47,781 bases of DNA from Nitrososphaerales archaeon. GTDB taxonomy: Archaea; Thermoproteota; Nitrososphaeria; Nitrososphaerales; CADDZS01. Below the pieces are notes generated by a model. The model was given only the letters and a program-made list of their open reading frames with translations, was not told where the DNA came from and did not search any database. Positions 17,585 through 25,709 of this stretch are shown in pieces. The translations under genes were made by a program, and so were the position numbers. The stretch lies in contig JASHPO010000071.1 in the NCBI GenBank assembly GCA_030038075.1, positions 1 through 47,781 of the forward strand, written 5' to 3'. How positions within the stretch are numbered: the stretch's first letter is position 1; the number at the start of each line of letters is the position of its first letter.

Positions 17585-18328
17585 TTGGCCGCATCAGCTC
17601 CTGTTAAAACGCTCCGAGCTACAGGTCCTGTAATTATAGTCATATTGGTAGTTGCAGTGGCATTACTAGGGTATTTTCAGCTAGTCTACTATCCCTCAAT
17701 CGCCCCCACCTCAACCACTACCTCAAGTACAACGACGATTGCGGTGGATCCGATTGTTGTGAACGTTACAATCCCCGACGGCGCCTCTGACAATGGTATG
17801 CCTACCTCCTTCTACTATCAACCAGATGTAGTAACTGTGTACATTGGCTACAACGCAACCGTGAGGTGGACGAATAACGACACTGGTGTTATGCACACGG
17901 TGACGGCAGACGGAACGCCGCCGGATCCAAGATTTGCCACATTCGGACCCAGTTCTTCGCCTTATAACAACGTCTACCCAGTAGGCTTGGGAACTCCAAC
18001 GGAAGTGAACTTTACCTTCACAATTCCGGGCGATTACAATTACTCATGCTCCTACCATCCCTGGATGAAGGGTGAGGTTATCGTGGAAACGGCCCCCAGT
18101 GGTCTAGTTACCAACTCAACTTCGAGCGCCAGCACTGTTTCAAACACCAGTACTGTAGCGACTTCAGCAGCCATTCTGCCTGGAATTCAGCTAGATTCGG
18201 CCACCGCTTTTGCAAGCAGCCTTGCCACACGGACTGGTTCTGGAATTGCGCCCTGGAGCGTAAACTTGTTCAGCAGTCTGTTTGAAGCAAAGGGACTGAT
18301 CCCGGCTGCTCTGACAAAAACCTCGTAA
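17585..18328 (+). CDS. Membrane-anchored plastocyanin-like cupredoxin
   Basis: A 247-residue blue-copper protein. An N-terminal membrane anchor (~14-35) precedes a cupredoxin domain (~55-175). The copper ligands are visible: His in VMHTVTAD, then Cys, His and Met in YSCSYHPWMKG. It probably accepts electrons from the Rieske protein. A Ser/Thr-rich segment and a C-terminal tail of about 50 residues follow. The last 142 bases run antisense to the DUF99 gene. Start is TTG, supported by a TATA box and by the position of the anchor. Confidence 0.9.
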   Translation: MAASAPVKTLRATGPVIIVILVVAVALLGYFQLVYYPSIAPTSTTTSSTTTIAVDPIVVNVTIPDGASDNGMPTSFYYQPDVVTVYIGYNATVRWTNNDTGVMHTVTADGTPPDPRFATFGPSSSPYNNVYPVGLGTPTEVNFTFTIPGDYNYSCSYHPWMKGEVIVETAPSGLVTNSTSSASTVSNTSTVATSAAILPGIQLDSATAFASSLATRTGSGIAPWSVNLFSSLFEAKGLIPAALTKTS

Positions 18329-18762
18329 CCGGTCTCAAGTTTTAGTCTGGTAGAATCTCCCAGCTTATGTAACAGTCTGATCTTCTCATCAGCGACCTTT
18401 TCTGAGAAATGCGATTCGATGTTTTCGGCGAGATTGGATTTCGATCTGCTAAAACTCAGTGCGACGACAGGTATCTTCAACTTTAAGTAAATCTCATCAA
18501 TGTCGAGGACGTTGTATAGGCTCAGCACACTACCTGAAATCATTATTGCATTCACGTCGTTCCTTCTCAAGTGAGTGTACAGGTCTATTGTCGAAGCTGT
18601 CGCGTCCGAGCCGGAAATTTTCAATTTGGAGCGAGTAAAACCGTCGATTATGAGATCGCTTCGCATCACGACACCAGCGAGGGTGGAGTATTCCTGATTT
18701 TTCCTGAAACTTTCAGCAACGCCCAGAACTCGGATGGCTTTTTTTTCCAAATGTAGTGGCAT
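18187..18762 (-). CDS. DUF99 (UPF0215) family protein
   Basis: A 191-residue protein that I recognise as DUF99, a family distantly related to endonuclease V. Typical segments are RVLGVAESF near the start, AGVVMRSDLIIDG, the DATASTIDLY segment, MISGSVLSLYNVLDID and the C-terminal IPEPVRVARLLAKA. Its function is not established. The conserved C-terminal segment lies inside the overlap with the cupredoxin gene, so the overlap is not an artefact of over-extension on this strand. The start codon overlaps that of the divergent gene at 18761. Confidence 0.85.
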   Translation of the reverse strand: MPLHLEKKAIRVLGVAESFRKNQEYSTLAGVVMRSDLIIDGFTRSKLKISGSDATASTIDLYTHLRRNDVNAIMISGSVLSLYNVLDIDEIYLKLKIPVVALSFSRSKSNLAENIESHFSEKVADEKIRLLHKLGDSTRLKLETGYEVFVRAAGISPFASNRLLNKFTLQGAIPEPVRVARLLAKAVAESS

Positions 18763-19174
18763 GCCTTACTTTGACCAGTTGTTTACGTCAAATAACTTGT
18801 GTTTAATCGCGAGTGCAGATGTCCACGGTTTTCCTTACAGATACGAATATAGGGTAAATACCCAGAGTGATTCCAGATCTTGTGATAATTGGAAAATGAC
18901 AGTCCGCGTTAATCTCGGAGAACTGATGAACCCGTACATGACCGCCAGAATGTTCATAAAATTCGTCCAGTCCAGCCGAGCTATTCTGATTCCCAAGGAT
19001 TTCAATGGGAACACCGTTCTAATCATCGACGCTCAGGACTCTATCGTGATTTCGGAGAAAGTAAAGCGAGTGAGGGCAGATTTGAAATACGAAGTGTTGG
19101 GTCAGTCCTTCGAGGAAGTACTCCGTCAAACGGACAGGGCGATCAAGGACAAAAAAGCGTTCCTGATCGAATGA
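18761..19174 (+). CDS. Hypothetical protein of 137 residues
   Basis: The reading from ATG 18761 gives MPYFDQLF and a mixed alpha/beta soluble protein ending in a charged helix (DRAIKDKKAFLIE). I do not recognise a family. The ATG shares bases with the start codon of the divergent DUF99 gene (CATG at 18760-18763), so the promoters must lie inside each other's coding sequence, or one start is wrong. An upstream ATG in frame at 18734 is possible but would increase the overlap. Confidence 0.6.
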   Translation: MPYFDQLFTSNNLCLIASADVHGFPYRYEYRVNTQSDSRSCDNWKMTVRVNLGELMNPYMTARMFIKFVQSSRAILIPKDFNGNTVLIIDAQDSIVISEKVKRVRADLKYEVLGQSFEEVLRQTDRAIKDKKAFLIE

Positions 19175-19222
19175 AAAAATTCGGAGATGGCGCTTGTCGC
19201 GCCAAGCATCGGAATGCCGGAT

Positions 19223-19450
19223 TTAGTTAGATGAGCCCATATGGCTCCAGACGAACAGGAAAACCAGCATTACTAGGGAGCCAGCCAGTCCAGAAATCGC
19301 TGCACCAACTATCGTTGCGTTGGCAGCGCCGAAGATGTCGGTTAATCCTACGAGGAATGGTATTCTCACAAGGTATGCTATGAATCCCAGTGCGTATCCT
19401 ATCAGCCAGAATCCGAACAGTATAGGTCCGCGACCCATTTGAGCTGTCAT
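19223..19450 (-). CDS. Small two-helix membrane protein
   Basis: A 75-residue protein with two or three hydrophobic segments (GPILFGFWLIGYALGFIAYL and the Gly/Ala-rich AAISGLAGSLVMLVFLFVW), a short N-terminus and a polar end. No family is recognised. Downstream of QueD on the same strand with an 82-base gap, so it probably has its own promoter. Its membrane-protein composition supports a real gene. Confidence 0.55.
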   Translation of the reverse strand: MTAQMGRGPILFGFWLIGYALGFIAYLVRIPFLVGLTDIFGAANATIVGAAISGLAGSLVMLVFLFVWSHMGSSN

Positions 19451-19532
19451 GGACGTTCGGAGCGGAAAATACGCTATAGAGCGGGCAAGTGAATAATCCT
19501 AGACAAAATATGCTAGAATTTCTTCTACGCTC

Positions 19533-19871
19533 TCATGCTTCAACAGCGCACCATTTGCCCTGACCTTCAAAGAACTGCACTCTCGTAATCGGCAATTCTT
19601 TTCTCAATTCAGTGAAGATCCAGTTGGCTATCGTCTCGGAGGTAGGTCGTTCGAATTTCTCATTGAGATCCTTGTGATCGACCTGAGACAAAACCTGCCA
19701 GCACTTTTCCTCCATCTCCTTAAAGTCCATTATCATACCATCGGAGCGCATCTGGCCGTACAGTTCCACGATTACTTTCGCAGTGTGGCCGTGCCGGACT
19801 CCGCACTTTGGATGACCTGGAAGAAGGTGGCCGTAATCGACGAAGAATTCCATTCCGAGACCGGTTTTCAA
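19533..19871 (-). CDS. queD: QueD / 6-pyruvoyl-tetrahydropterin synthase family
   Basis: A 112-residue enzyme of the T-fold family that converts dihydroneopterin triphosphate to a carboxy- or pyruvoyl-tetrahydropterin. Zinc-binding histidines are at GHLLPG and in the HGH motif, and the active-site Cys is in PKCGVRHGH. The PTSE and late FFEG segments match the family. The start overlaps the stop of the GTP cyclohydrolase gene by four bases, so the two act in sequence. The likely product is preQ0 precursor for archaeosine, though a pterin cofactor role cannot be excluded. Confidence 0.88.
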   Translation of the reverse strand: MKTGLGMEFFVDYGHLLPGHPKCGVRHGHTAKVIVELYGQMRSDGMIMDFKEMEEKCWQVLSQVDHKDLNEKFERPTSETIANWIFTELRKELPITRVQFFEGQGKWCAVEA

Positions 19872-20689
19872 AGGAAGGCTCTCTCAATTTCGGAGACAGC
19901 GTTGTGTTTGTGGATCGACTCAAACGAGGTTGCACGAATCCTGACCTTGCCCTTGAAGTTCAGGTTCTTTGCGAGTCGAAAACAATCGCGGGCGACATCC
20001 TCGACGAATTTCGGATTTCTAAACATCTCTTCGACCACCGCGGCCTCGTCGTTTGTTTTTAGCACTGTATATGTAGGAGAACTGAAACTCTTTTCGCAGA
20101 TTTCGATGAGTTCTTCCAGCCTGATCTCCACATCGATGGGGACCTCGACCCAGAGGTCAACTTCTGCTCGTTGGACGTGCGCCTTGCCCTTTGTGGTTTC
20201 CAGGCTATGAGGGCAGAGCGTGTTTCCTACGGCTTTCACTCTCAGATTCTTGAAAAAAGTTCCGTTTCGAGATACGACTCCGACAACAACGTCATAGGGC
20301 TCGTCTGTTGGCTTGTTTGTGACGGGCGTGTGTCGTCTGAGAAGCAGAGTCGTTTTTATCGAAATCTCTCCATTGGAATATTTGTGCCGATTCTTGAGCT
20401 CGGTCAAAATATCAAGGCCGAGCATTTCGAAGCTGTCCTTGGGCTGCCTCGATCCCTTGGAAACGACCTCGTTTATGGACTCGACAAGACGGGACATGTG
20501 GATGCCCTTGCGTTCAGTATCAAGGTCGATGAAGAGATCAATTTCAGCTGTAAAGAAAGAGCCAGCGCTGTTCGTGAGTTTCAACCCGGTGCGCAAACCG
20601 GAGACCCCGACACGGTCAATAATCTCCTTTACCTTAGGGAGGCGATCTTGTGTCGGTTGGCTGTCTTGAAAAGTCTGAACCTCGGTCAA
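19868..20689 (-). CDS. GTP cyclohydrolase, FolE2/MptA type (COG1469)
   Basis: A 273-residue enzyme opening GTP to a dihydroneopterin phosphate, the first step of pterin and deazaguanine synthesis. The family motif RKGIHMSRL is at ~60, and the active-site Cys appears in NTLCPHSLE with the nearby HVQRAEVDLWVE strand. The C-terminus has the expected FESIHKHNA segment. Translationally coupled to queD (four-base overlap). The canonical FolE2 box reads CPCSK; here the second Cys is His. Whether it is of the FolE2 (triphosphate) or MptA (cyclic phosphate) class cannot be told from sequence alone. Confidence 0.9.
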   Translation of the reverse strand: MTEVQTFQDSQPTQDRLPKVKEIIDRVGVSGLRTGLKLTNSAGSFFTAEIDLFIDLDTERKGIHMSRLVESINEVVSKGSRQPKDSFEMLGLDILTELKNRHKYSNGEISIKTTLLLRRHTPVTNKPTDEPYDVVVGVVSRNGTFFKNLRVKAVGNTLCPHSLETTKGKAHVQRAEVDLWVEVPIDVEIRLEELIEICEKSFSSPTYTVLKTNDEAAVVEEMFRNPKFVEDVARDCFRLAKNLNFKGKVRIRATSFESIHKHNAVSEIERAFL

Positions 20690-20750
20690 AGGAGATTCAA
20701 AGATCGGTTGGGCAAGTTAAGGTTATAAAAGAATGCGGTAGCCGCGCGCT

Positions 20751-21083
20751 CTAATAGTAGTAGGCCTCGACTGGCGACTTCAAATACTTGCTCGCAAAGT
20801 TCCACGCTGCTTCGGCAGTCTCGAAATATTTCCACTGCTCCTTGCCACCGGGAACGAACTGGTTTGACACTTCGTCAAATACTCTCTCTTTGATGTTGAT
20901 GCAGAACCTATCGTCGCACTTTGTGAGGAAGACGAACGCACCTTTCGGGTATCCGGGAACTTCGGCGACAAACCTGATTCCTTCGTCTAGGTCCAGGCCC
21001 CAGAGGAGCGTTTTAAGTTCCCGAAGTTGGGTAATTTTCCTTTCAGCGTAGGCATCGTTGCCTGCTGGTTTTTCTTCGCTCAA
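20751..21083 (-). CDS. Conserved-looking hypothetical protein
   Basis: A 110-residue soluble protein with a charged helix first (AERKITQLRELKTLLWGLD), then strand-rich sequence including CDDRFCINIKERVFDE, and an aromatic end (VEAYYY). The pattern resembles small thaumarchaeal proteins of unknown function. No catalytic motif is seen. It is upstream of the pterin genes on the same strand with a 60-base gap, so read-through co-transcription is possible. Confidence 0.65.
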   Translation of the reverse strand: MSEEKPAGNDAYAERKITQLRELKTLLWGLDLDEGIRFVAEVPGYPKGAFVFLTKCDDRFCINIKERVFDEVSNQFVPGGKEQWKYFETAEAAWNFASKYLKSPVEAYYY

Positions 21084-21224
21084 ATCTGTTTGAAGTGAAC
21101 CGCACTAGGATAAAAGCTAATAATTGCCCGAGGCGAGTGCTATTTAGCCCTCTTTGACAACGGTTTGACGTAACCTCGACCAAAATATTACTCCCAGGGT
21201 TTAGATAATCTAGAAAGTGTTTTT

Positions 21225-22385
21225 TTGCGAATCTTTGATACTTTGTCGCGCTCCAAGGTCGAGATACTAGACAGTGATGACTTCAAAATGTTCGTCTGCG
21301 GTCCGACGGTGCAGGACAATGTGCACTTGGGGCACGCCAAGACGTACATAGCGTTTGACGTACTGGCGAGATGGCTCCTAAAGCGCGGAAAGCAGATTTT
21401 TTTCGTAATGAACATAACGGATGTTGACGACAAAATCTTCGACCGGGCAAAGCAAGAGGGTACGCCCTACATGCAGATTGCTGACAAATTTTTCAACGCC
21501 TTTATGGAGGATCTGGACGCTCTAAATATAGCGACGGTGAGCAAGTTCGATAGAGTCTCAAATTTCATCGACGAATCCGCGTCGCTGGTAAAGCAGCTCC
21601 TTGACTCTGGAAAGGCGTACAGACTTGACGGCAATGTGTACTTTGACACGTCAAAGGCCGTAGATTACGGCAAGCTTTCGCACCAATCTCAGATAAGCCT
21701 CAAACTAAAGCAAATCGACGCGGCTCCTGGGAAAAGAAATGGCGTGGACTTTTTGCTTTGGAGGTCGGTTCCGGAGGAGAACGAAGGAGTATGGCATTCG
21801 GTGGTTGGAAACGGGAGACCGGGCTGGCACATAGAAGACAGCGCCGTTGCCTTCTCAGAGTTCGGCGGCCCGTACGACCTTCACGGTGGGGCGAGTGAAC
21901 TGATCTTTCCGCATCACGAATCAGAGCTAGCACAGGACGAGGCAATATCGGGCGAGGTTCCGTTCGTCAAGATATGGATGCACACAGGACTGCTTCTAAA
22001 AGGGGAGGAGAAAATGAGCAAGAGTCTCGGAAATGTTGTGACAATAAGACAGGCGCTTTCGAAATTCACAGCGGATGAGATCAGGTTTCACTTTCTGAAG
22101 CGCCACTACAGGGAATCCTTCGAGTACGATCAGAAGTCGTTGGAGCATAGCAAAGATGAGTTCAGACAGGTTATTAATGCGGCAAATCTTGCGCCTCGGG
22201 ACTCGAAGATCGGGCATGCTTCAGGAAAAGAATGGGAAGAGTTTTGCTTGCAGATGGACGACGATCTTCGGACTCCAGAAGCGCTTTCAACACTACTGAG
22301 GGTCAGCAAATCGATTAGAGAAGACAAGCCAGAACTACATGCCACCTTCTGGAACATGGTCGAGTCCCTAGGTTTCAGACTTTGA
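21225..22385 (+). CDS. cysS: Cysteinyl-tRNA synthetase, short form
   Basis: A 386-residue class I synthetase charging tRNA-Cys. The HIGH motif reads HLGH (PTVQDNVHLGHA) and KMSKS is intact. Three of the four zinc/cysteine-site ligands known from the E. coli enzyme are visible: Cys in FVCGPTVQD, and His and Glu in FPHHESE. The second Cys is replaced by Asp (WHIEDSA). At 386 residues it is shorter than the usual ~460, with a reduced C-terminal anticodon-binding region. Start is TTG. A GNAT gene follows with a four-base overlap. Confidence 0.92.
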   Translation: MRIFDTLSRSKVEILDSDDFKMFVCGPTVQDNVHLGHAKTYIAFDVLARWLLKRGKQIFFVMNITDVDDKIFDRAKQEGTPYMQIADKFFNAFMEDLDALNIATVSKFDRVSNFIDESASLVKQLLDSGKAYRLDGNVYFDTSKAVDYGKLSHQSQISLKLKQIDAAPGKRNGVDFLLWRSVPEENEGVWHSVVGNGRPGWHIEDSAVAFSEFGGPYDLHGGASELIFPHHESELAQDEAISGEVPFVKIWMHTGLLLKGEEKMSKSLGNVVTIRQALSKFTADEIRFHFLKRHYRESFEYDQKSLEHSKDEFRQVINAANLAPRDSKIGHASGKEWEEFCLQMDDDLRTPEALSTLLRVSKSIREDKPELHATFWNMVESLGFRL

Positions 22386-23185
22386 ACGAAGACATTGCGA
22401 AATTTCAAAAAATGCTTCTTAACGAGCGCTCGTTTGACAGATTATTCTGCGATGTTGCAAACTCGAACAGGTTTGATCTCTACTACAATACGAGCTTTGC
22501 TGACGACCCCGTATTCAACCACGCTATAGTCGACGACGCAATTCTCGATTCCTCGTATTCTACTGACGCGGACTCTTTGCTAATCTTGCTCAGCGAAATC
22601 AAATCCGTAGCTCTCGGCAGAGATGTGATGCTCACCATTTTCGTTGAAAGATTCTGGAAACTCTGCGAGCGGCTGGAGAGCGCCGCAATAGAAGATGGAT
22701 TCGTGGTTGCTGGCTCGATGAACATTCTCTCAAAAAAAATAGGCAAAGCTCTCCAGAAATTCAATGAACCTATCGATGTTTTCGAAACCGAGGATATCTC
22801 GTTATGGAACCAGACGTTCATGCGTTCGTATTCGATCGGTCAAAAATGGGCGCCAGAGTTGATAAGAAGAGAAGAGATGTTTTTGAGCGATCCTTCGACT
22901 CGTTTGTTTCTTGCTACGGAAAAGGAGTCAGACTTGCCTTCCGGATGTCTCCTTGTTCACAGAACTCCAAGCGATTATCTGGGAATATACTGCGTGGGTA
23001 CAGTCCCGGAGAGACGACATAGGGGCGTAGCCAAAGCTCTCCTTGCTGCGGTTGAGAATCTTGCCATCGAACTGCATTGCGAAAATCTCACGCTGCAAAC
23101 GATCGAGAGCGATGGAGTCACTCCGATGTATCTGGGACTGGGGTTTAATCTAGACTTCCAAAGAGACGTATTGAAGTTGCCCTGA
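22382..23185 (+). CDS. GNAT-family N-acetyltransferase
   Basis: A 267-residue protein whose last ~100 residues form an acetyl-CoA-binding GNAT domain: YLGIYCVGTVPERRHRGVAK gives the motif A pyrophosphate loop, and MYLGLGF the motif B end. The N-terminal ~150 residues are a helix-rich region without recognised motif. The TTG start overlaps the cysS stop (TTGA), so it is translationally coupled to CysRS. Substrate unknown. Confidence 0.8.
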   Translation: MNEDIAKFQKMLLNERSFDRLFCDVANSNRFDLYYNTSFADDPVFNHAIVDDAILDSSYSTDADSLLILLSEIKSVALGRDVMLTIFVERFWKLCERLESAAIEDGFVVAGSMNILSKKIGKALQKFNEPIDVFETEDISLWNQTFMRSYSIGQKWAPELIRREEMFLSDPSTRLFLATEKESDLPSGCLLVHRTPSDYLGIYCVGTVPERRHRGVAKALLAAVENLAIELHCENLTLQTIESDGVTPMYLGLGFNLDFQRDVLKLP

Positions 23186-23252
23186 TTCTTGCGTCAGAGT
23201 TTATCAAGATCTTAAATGTGCGCTCACCAAACCGAGGAATCTATGTGGCATA

Positions 23253-24440
23253 TTAGGTAGTCGAGATGAATTCCGGTTTGCTTTCTTTTCCCATGCGTCT
23301 GCAACCCGAATCCGTGATAGCGAGGGTGTCGCCGAGACTCAATCCAAACTTCAAGTCCTTAGTCATTCCGTGTGGCTCTAGCTCGATGGTCATGTTTTCC
23401 TTGAATACAAAAGATCTGTCTAGCATGTGTAGCGGTTTGGCGGGAATTGTTCCAATCGGTTGTTCGATGGACAAACCCATGCCGTGAAACATGGGATTTG
23501 AGAAAGTGTATCCAGCTTTCAGTATAGGCATTAGTACTATATCTTCGAGCTCTCCGGCGGTCAGGCCGGGTCTCAGGGTATTGTATCCCAAGGTGTAGCC
23601 TTCCGAGCATGCCTCGAAAACACGCTTCCACTCTTTTGTTGGAGTTCCAGCGACAAACGGCTGGTTATACTGGATTTCGTAGCCAAGATATCTGACAGCA
23701 AATTCTGTCAGAATGACCTCGTTTTGCTTCACGGGCTTTGTACCGGGCGTGTCGACAAATGCCATGTTCACCCCTGCGTGCGTGATGTTGTCGCCGAATG
23801 AATAAGCGAAAAAATTGCCAATCTCAGCACCGCGTTCATACATAGTCGTTATTGCGCCGAGTTTCATAGCCCTGTGGTCTGCCGAAGGTTTTGCATTCTT
23901 TCTTATTGATTCGATAACCTGGGCCCCGATCTGCGAGGCAATTTCCATGCATTTCAATTCGGCCGGCGTCTTGATCTGCCTTGCGGCCTCGACCATGTTC
24001 GAAACATCGACTAGTTCAGCCTCTTTCAGGTCGGAGACAAGCCCCACGTAAGTTGAGTGAGGAAATCCGTATTCTACCCAATATTTGTCCGCAGAAACGA
24101 TCCCGATCTTCCCTTTGTCCAAGTTTAGCTCATGCATTTTCTCGGTGATGCCGCGCGAGTAATGAGGATGAGCGTTGCGCACTTCGGATACCCACGCGCC
24201 CTTCCAGCTTCCCTTCCCAACGTGACCGAAAAATGGAAACATTGTGGGTTCACCATAGAGCGGAAACAAGAGATAGCCTTCAGGAATGTTGGAAAGATAT
24301 CGGAGGCTGCCGTTCGAGTAGTTTATAGCTTTGTTCCCGTAAACTACAAGACAGTCTAGTCCTTCGCGCTTCATCTCTTCGCGTATGGTTTTCCAGCGTA
24401 GATCTCTTTCATCGAAGGTTAGGGGATTTTCGAGCTGCAA
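23253..24440 (-). CDS. M24-fold (creatinase/Xaa-Pro peptidase-like) protein, metal ligands altered
   Basis: A protein of about 395 residues with a creatinase N-terminal domain (RWKTIREEMKREGLDCLVVYG) and a C-terminal pita-bread domain. The HGMGLSIEQP and ELEPHG segments are conserved, but both Asp ligands of metallopeptidases appear replaced (TEFAVRYLGYEIQ in place of the D...D strand), and the last Glu is Asp. Creatinase-type hydrolases also work without metal, so it is probably not an aminopeptidase. The TTG at 24440 is chosen because a TATA-like TATTTATC lies about 15-25 bases upstream. Confidence 0.75.
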   Translation of the reverse strand: MQLENPLTFDERDLRWKTIREEMKREGLDCLVVYGNKAINYSNGSLRYLSNIPEGYLLFPLYGEPTMFPFFGHVGKGSWKGAWVSEVRNAHPHYSRGITEKMHELNLDKGKIGIVSADKYWVEYGFPHSTYVGLVSDLKEAELVDVSNMVEAARQIKTPAELKCMEIASQIGAQVIESIRKNAKPSADHRAMKLGAITTMYERGAEIGNFFAYSFGDNITHAGVNMAFVDTPGTKPVKQNEVILTEFAVRYLGYEIQYNQPFVAGTPTKEWKRVFEACSEGYTLGYNTLRPGLTAGELEDIVLMPILKAGYTFSNPMFHGMGLSIEQPIGTIPAKPLHMLDRSFVFKENMTIELEPHGMTKDLKFGLSLGDTLAITDSGCRRMGKESKPEFISTT

Positions 24441-25049
24441 ACTGATGAGCCGAGATAAATACGTGAATAATATACACATTTTGAGCGCGAATGAGCATGA
24501 GCTCGGAGGGTCCTAACAACGACCAAGTGCTTTAATTTGTGCGCAAATCATCGAGTCATCCGTGCTCAGCGACTCGACAAACGTGGAGCCTTAATTGCCG
24601 CGTTATCCGTGTTTCAAATCGCCAGTGTGTTCAAAAAGGGGACGGGATTCAAGACTGCTTTGATTCAAATTATTGCCTCCGAATAAACCTGATTCATGTG
24701 CATTTACACAGAAAGGGTACCAAGATTCAACGAGTGCTGGCATAACCTAAGACACACCATGCTACTCAGAGCCTCAATGGTGGTCGTAGCATCAAATGCG
24801 CGTCACGCCAGCCGCGCGCACAGAGTGGATGGCAGCAAGAGTTTACACCAAATAAATCCTGGGCATTGTGACAAGACCTGGGAGAACATAACCACAGGGG
24901 TTGCACGCGGGTGGCTAACTGCGCTCTGGTGGGATTGGCAGAATCGAACTCCGCTCGAGCGGGAAGGATTCGAAACAAGGTGGTTTTGTCGAGGTTAACC
25001 CCTACTACCAAGCAGTTCTTAGAAAGCATTTTCAGAGAGCGAAGGATCT
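24441..25049. other. Intergenic region without a confident gene
   Basis: No convincing ORF is present. A perfect 12-base palindrome (CCGCTCGAGCGG) is at 24951-24962, next to two T-loop-like motifs on the minus strand and a 3' end reading CCCACCA, which loosely resembles a decayed tRNA. A TATA-like element of the M24 gene is at 24454-24462. Otherwise nothing is recognised. Confidence 0.4.
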
Positions 25050-25598
25050 ATGATATCATTACAAGACTTGACTTCCAGCTTGAGCGAACCCAGACCGTCA
25101 CTCGACAAACACGGTTTCATAGCCCATACAGAAGAGATTGTGATCGAAGTTCCATTGAAACGTTTCGACGAATGGTCATGGTCTACCTCTCTGGACTCGG
25201 TTCTCAAGGGAACGAAAAGAATCTCTCGCGTGGTTCGTACTGAGATAATTGAGGGAACATGGGGTGAAGTTGGCGCAAGGCGCCGTGTCATCATGGAGGA
25301 TGGCAACGAGGCTGTAGAAGAAATTCTGGAGAACGTTAGACCGACGTTGTTCCGTTATCAGGTATGGGGCTTCACGAACAGAGGCAGAATCCTGACCAAC
25401 TATGCTATTGGCGAGTTTCGCTACAGTGAAGACTCGGGTAAAACAAAAGTGAAGTGGACTTATTCCTTCCACAGAAGATTCCTTCTCGCGGCGCCTTTCC
25501 TTTCGAGATTCGTGAAGACCGATTTTTCGGAGTTCATGCGCAATGCCCTACAGACAATAAAACAAAAGGCGGAACAGCATCACTCCGAGCAACAGTGA
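25050..25598 (+). CDS. SRPBCC (START/polyketide cyclase-like) domain protein
   Basis: A 182-residue soluble protein. From residue ~25 it shows the SRPBCC pattern: a first strand (HTEEIVIEVPLKRFDEWSW), helices, then strands GTKRISRVVRTE, ARRRVIMEDGNEAVEEIL and FRYQVWGF, and a long C-terminal helix (FSEFMRNALQTIKQKAEQ). Such proteins bind hydrophobic ligands in a cavity; the ligand cannot be predicted. It stands alone on the plus strand before the tRNA cluster. Confidence 0.7.
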   Translation: MISLQDLTSSLSEPRPSLDKHGFIAHTEEIVIEVPLKRFDEWSWSTSLDSVLKGTKRISRVVRTEIIEGTWGEVGARRRVIMEDGNEAVEEILENVRPTLFRYQVWGFTNRGRILTNYAIGEFRYSEDSGKTKVKWTYSFHRRFLLAAPFLSRFVKTDFSEFMRNALQTIKQKAEQHHSEQQ

Positions 25599-25639
25599 TC
25601 AATCCCTGTAATCATTCACCCAACGGCCTTCAGGGTGCG

Positions 25640-25709
25640 TGGACAAGACGGGAATATAACCCTGAAACTGATCCTTAGGACCGCCGTTTTACCATTAAAC
25701 TACTAGCCC
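25640..25709 (-). pseudogene. Degenerate tRNA-like sequence
   Basis: The minus strand starts GGGCTAGTAG and has a textbook D arm (GTTT-AATGGTA-AAAC). A T-arm-like GGGTTATATTCCC follows, then CTTGTCCA, which pairs with the 5' end with one mismatch and one G-U pair. No proper five-pair anticodon stem can be drawn, the T loop lacks C56, and the total is 70 nt, short of a standard tRNA. It also overlaps an 8-bp inverted repeat (TTCAGGGT/ACCCTGAA, 25630-25664). It is either a decayed tRNA gene or one with unusual processing; the anticodon is unassigned. Confidence 0.4.

Noticed and set aside
24927-25003. tRNA-like sequence on the minus strand ending CCCACCA
   Set aside because: It has a TTCGATTC T-loop-like motif and partial acceptor pairing (GGGGTT with AATCCC), but no D arm with GG, poor T-stem pairing and no anticodon arm.
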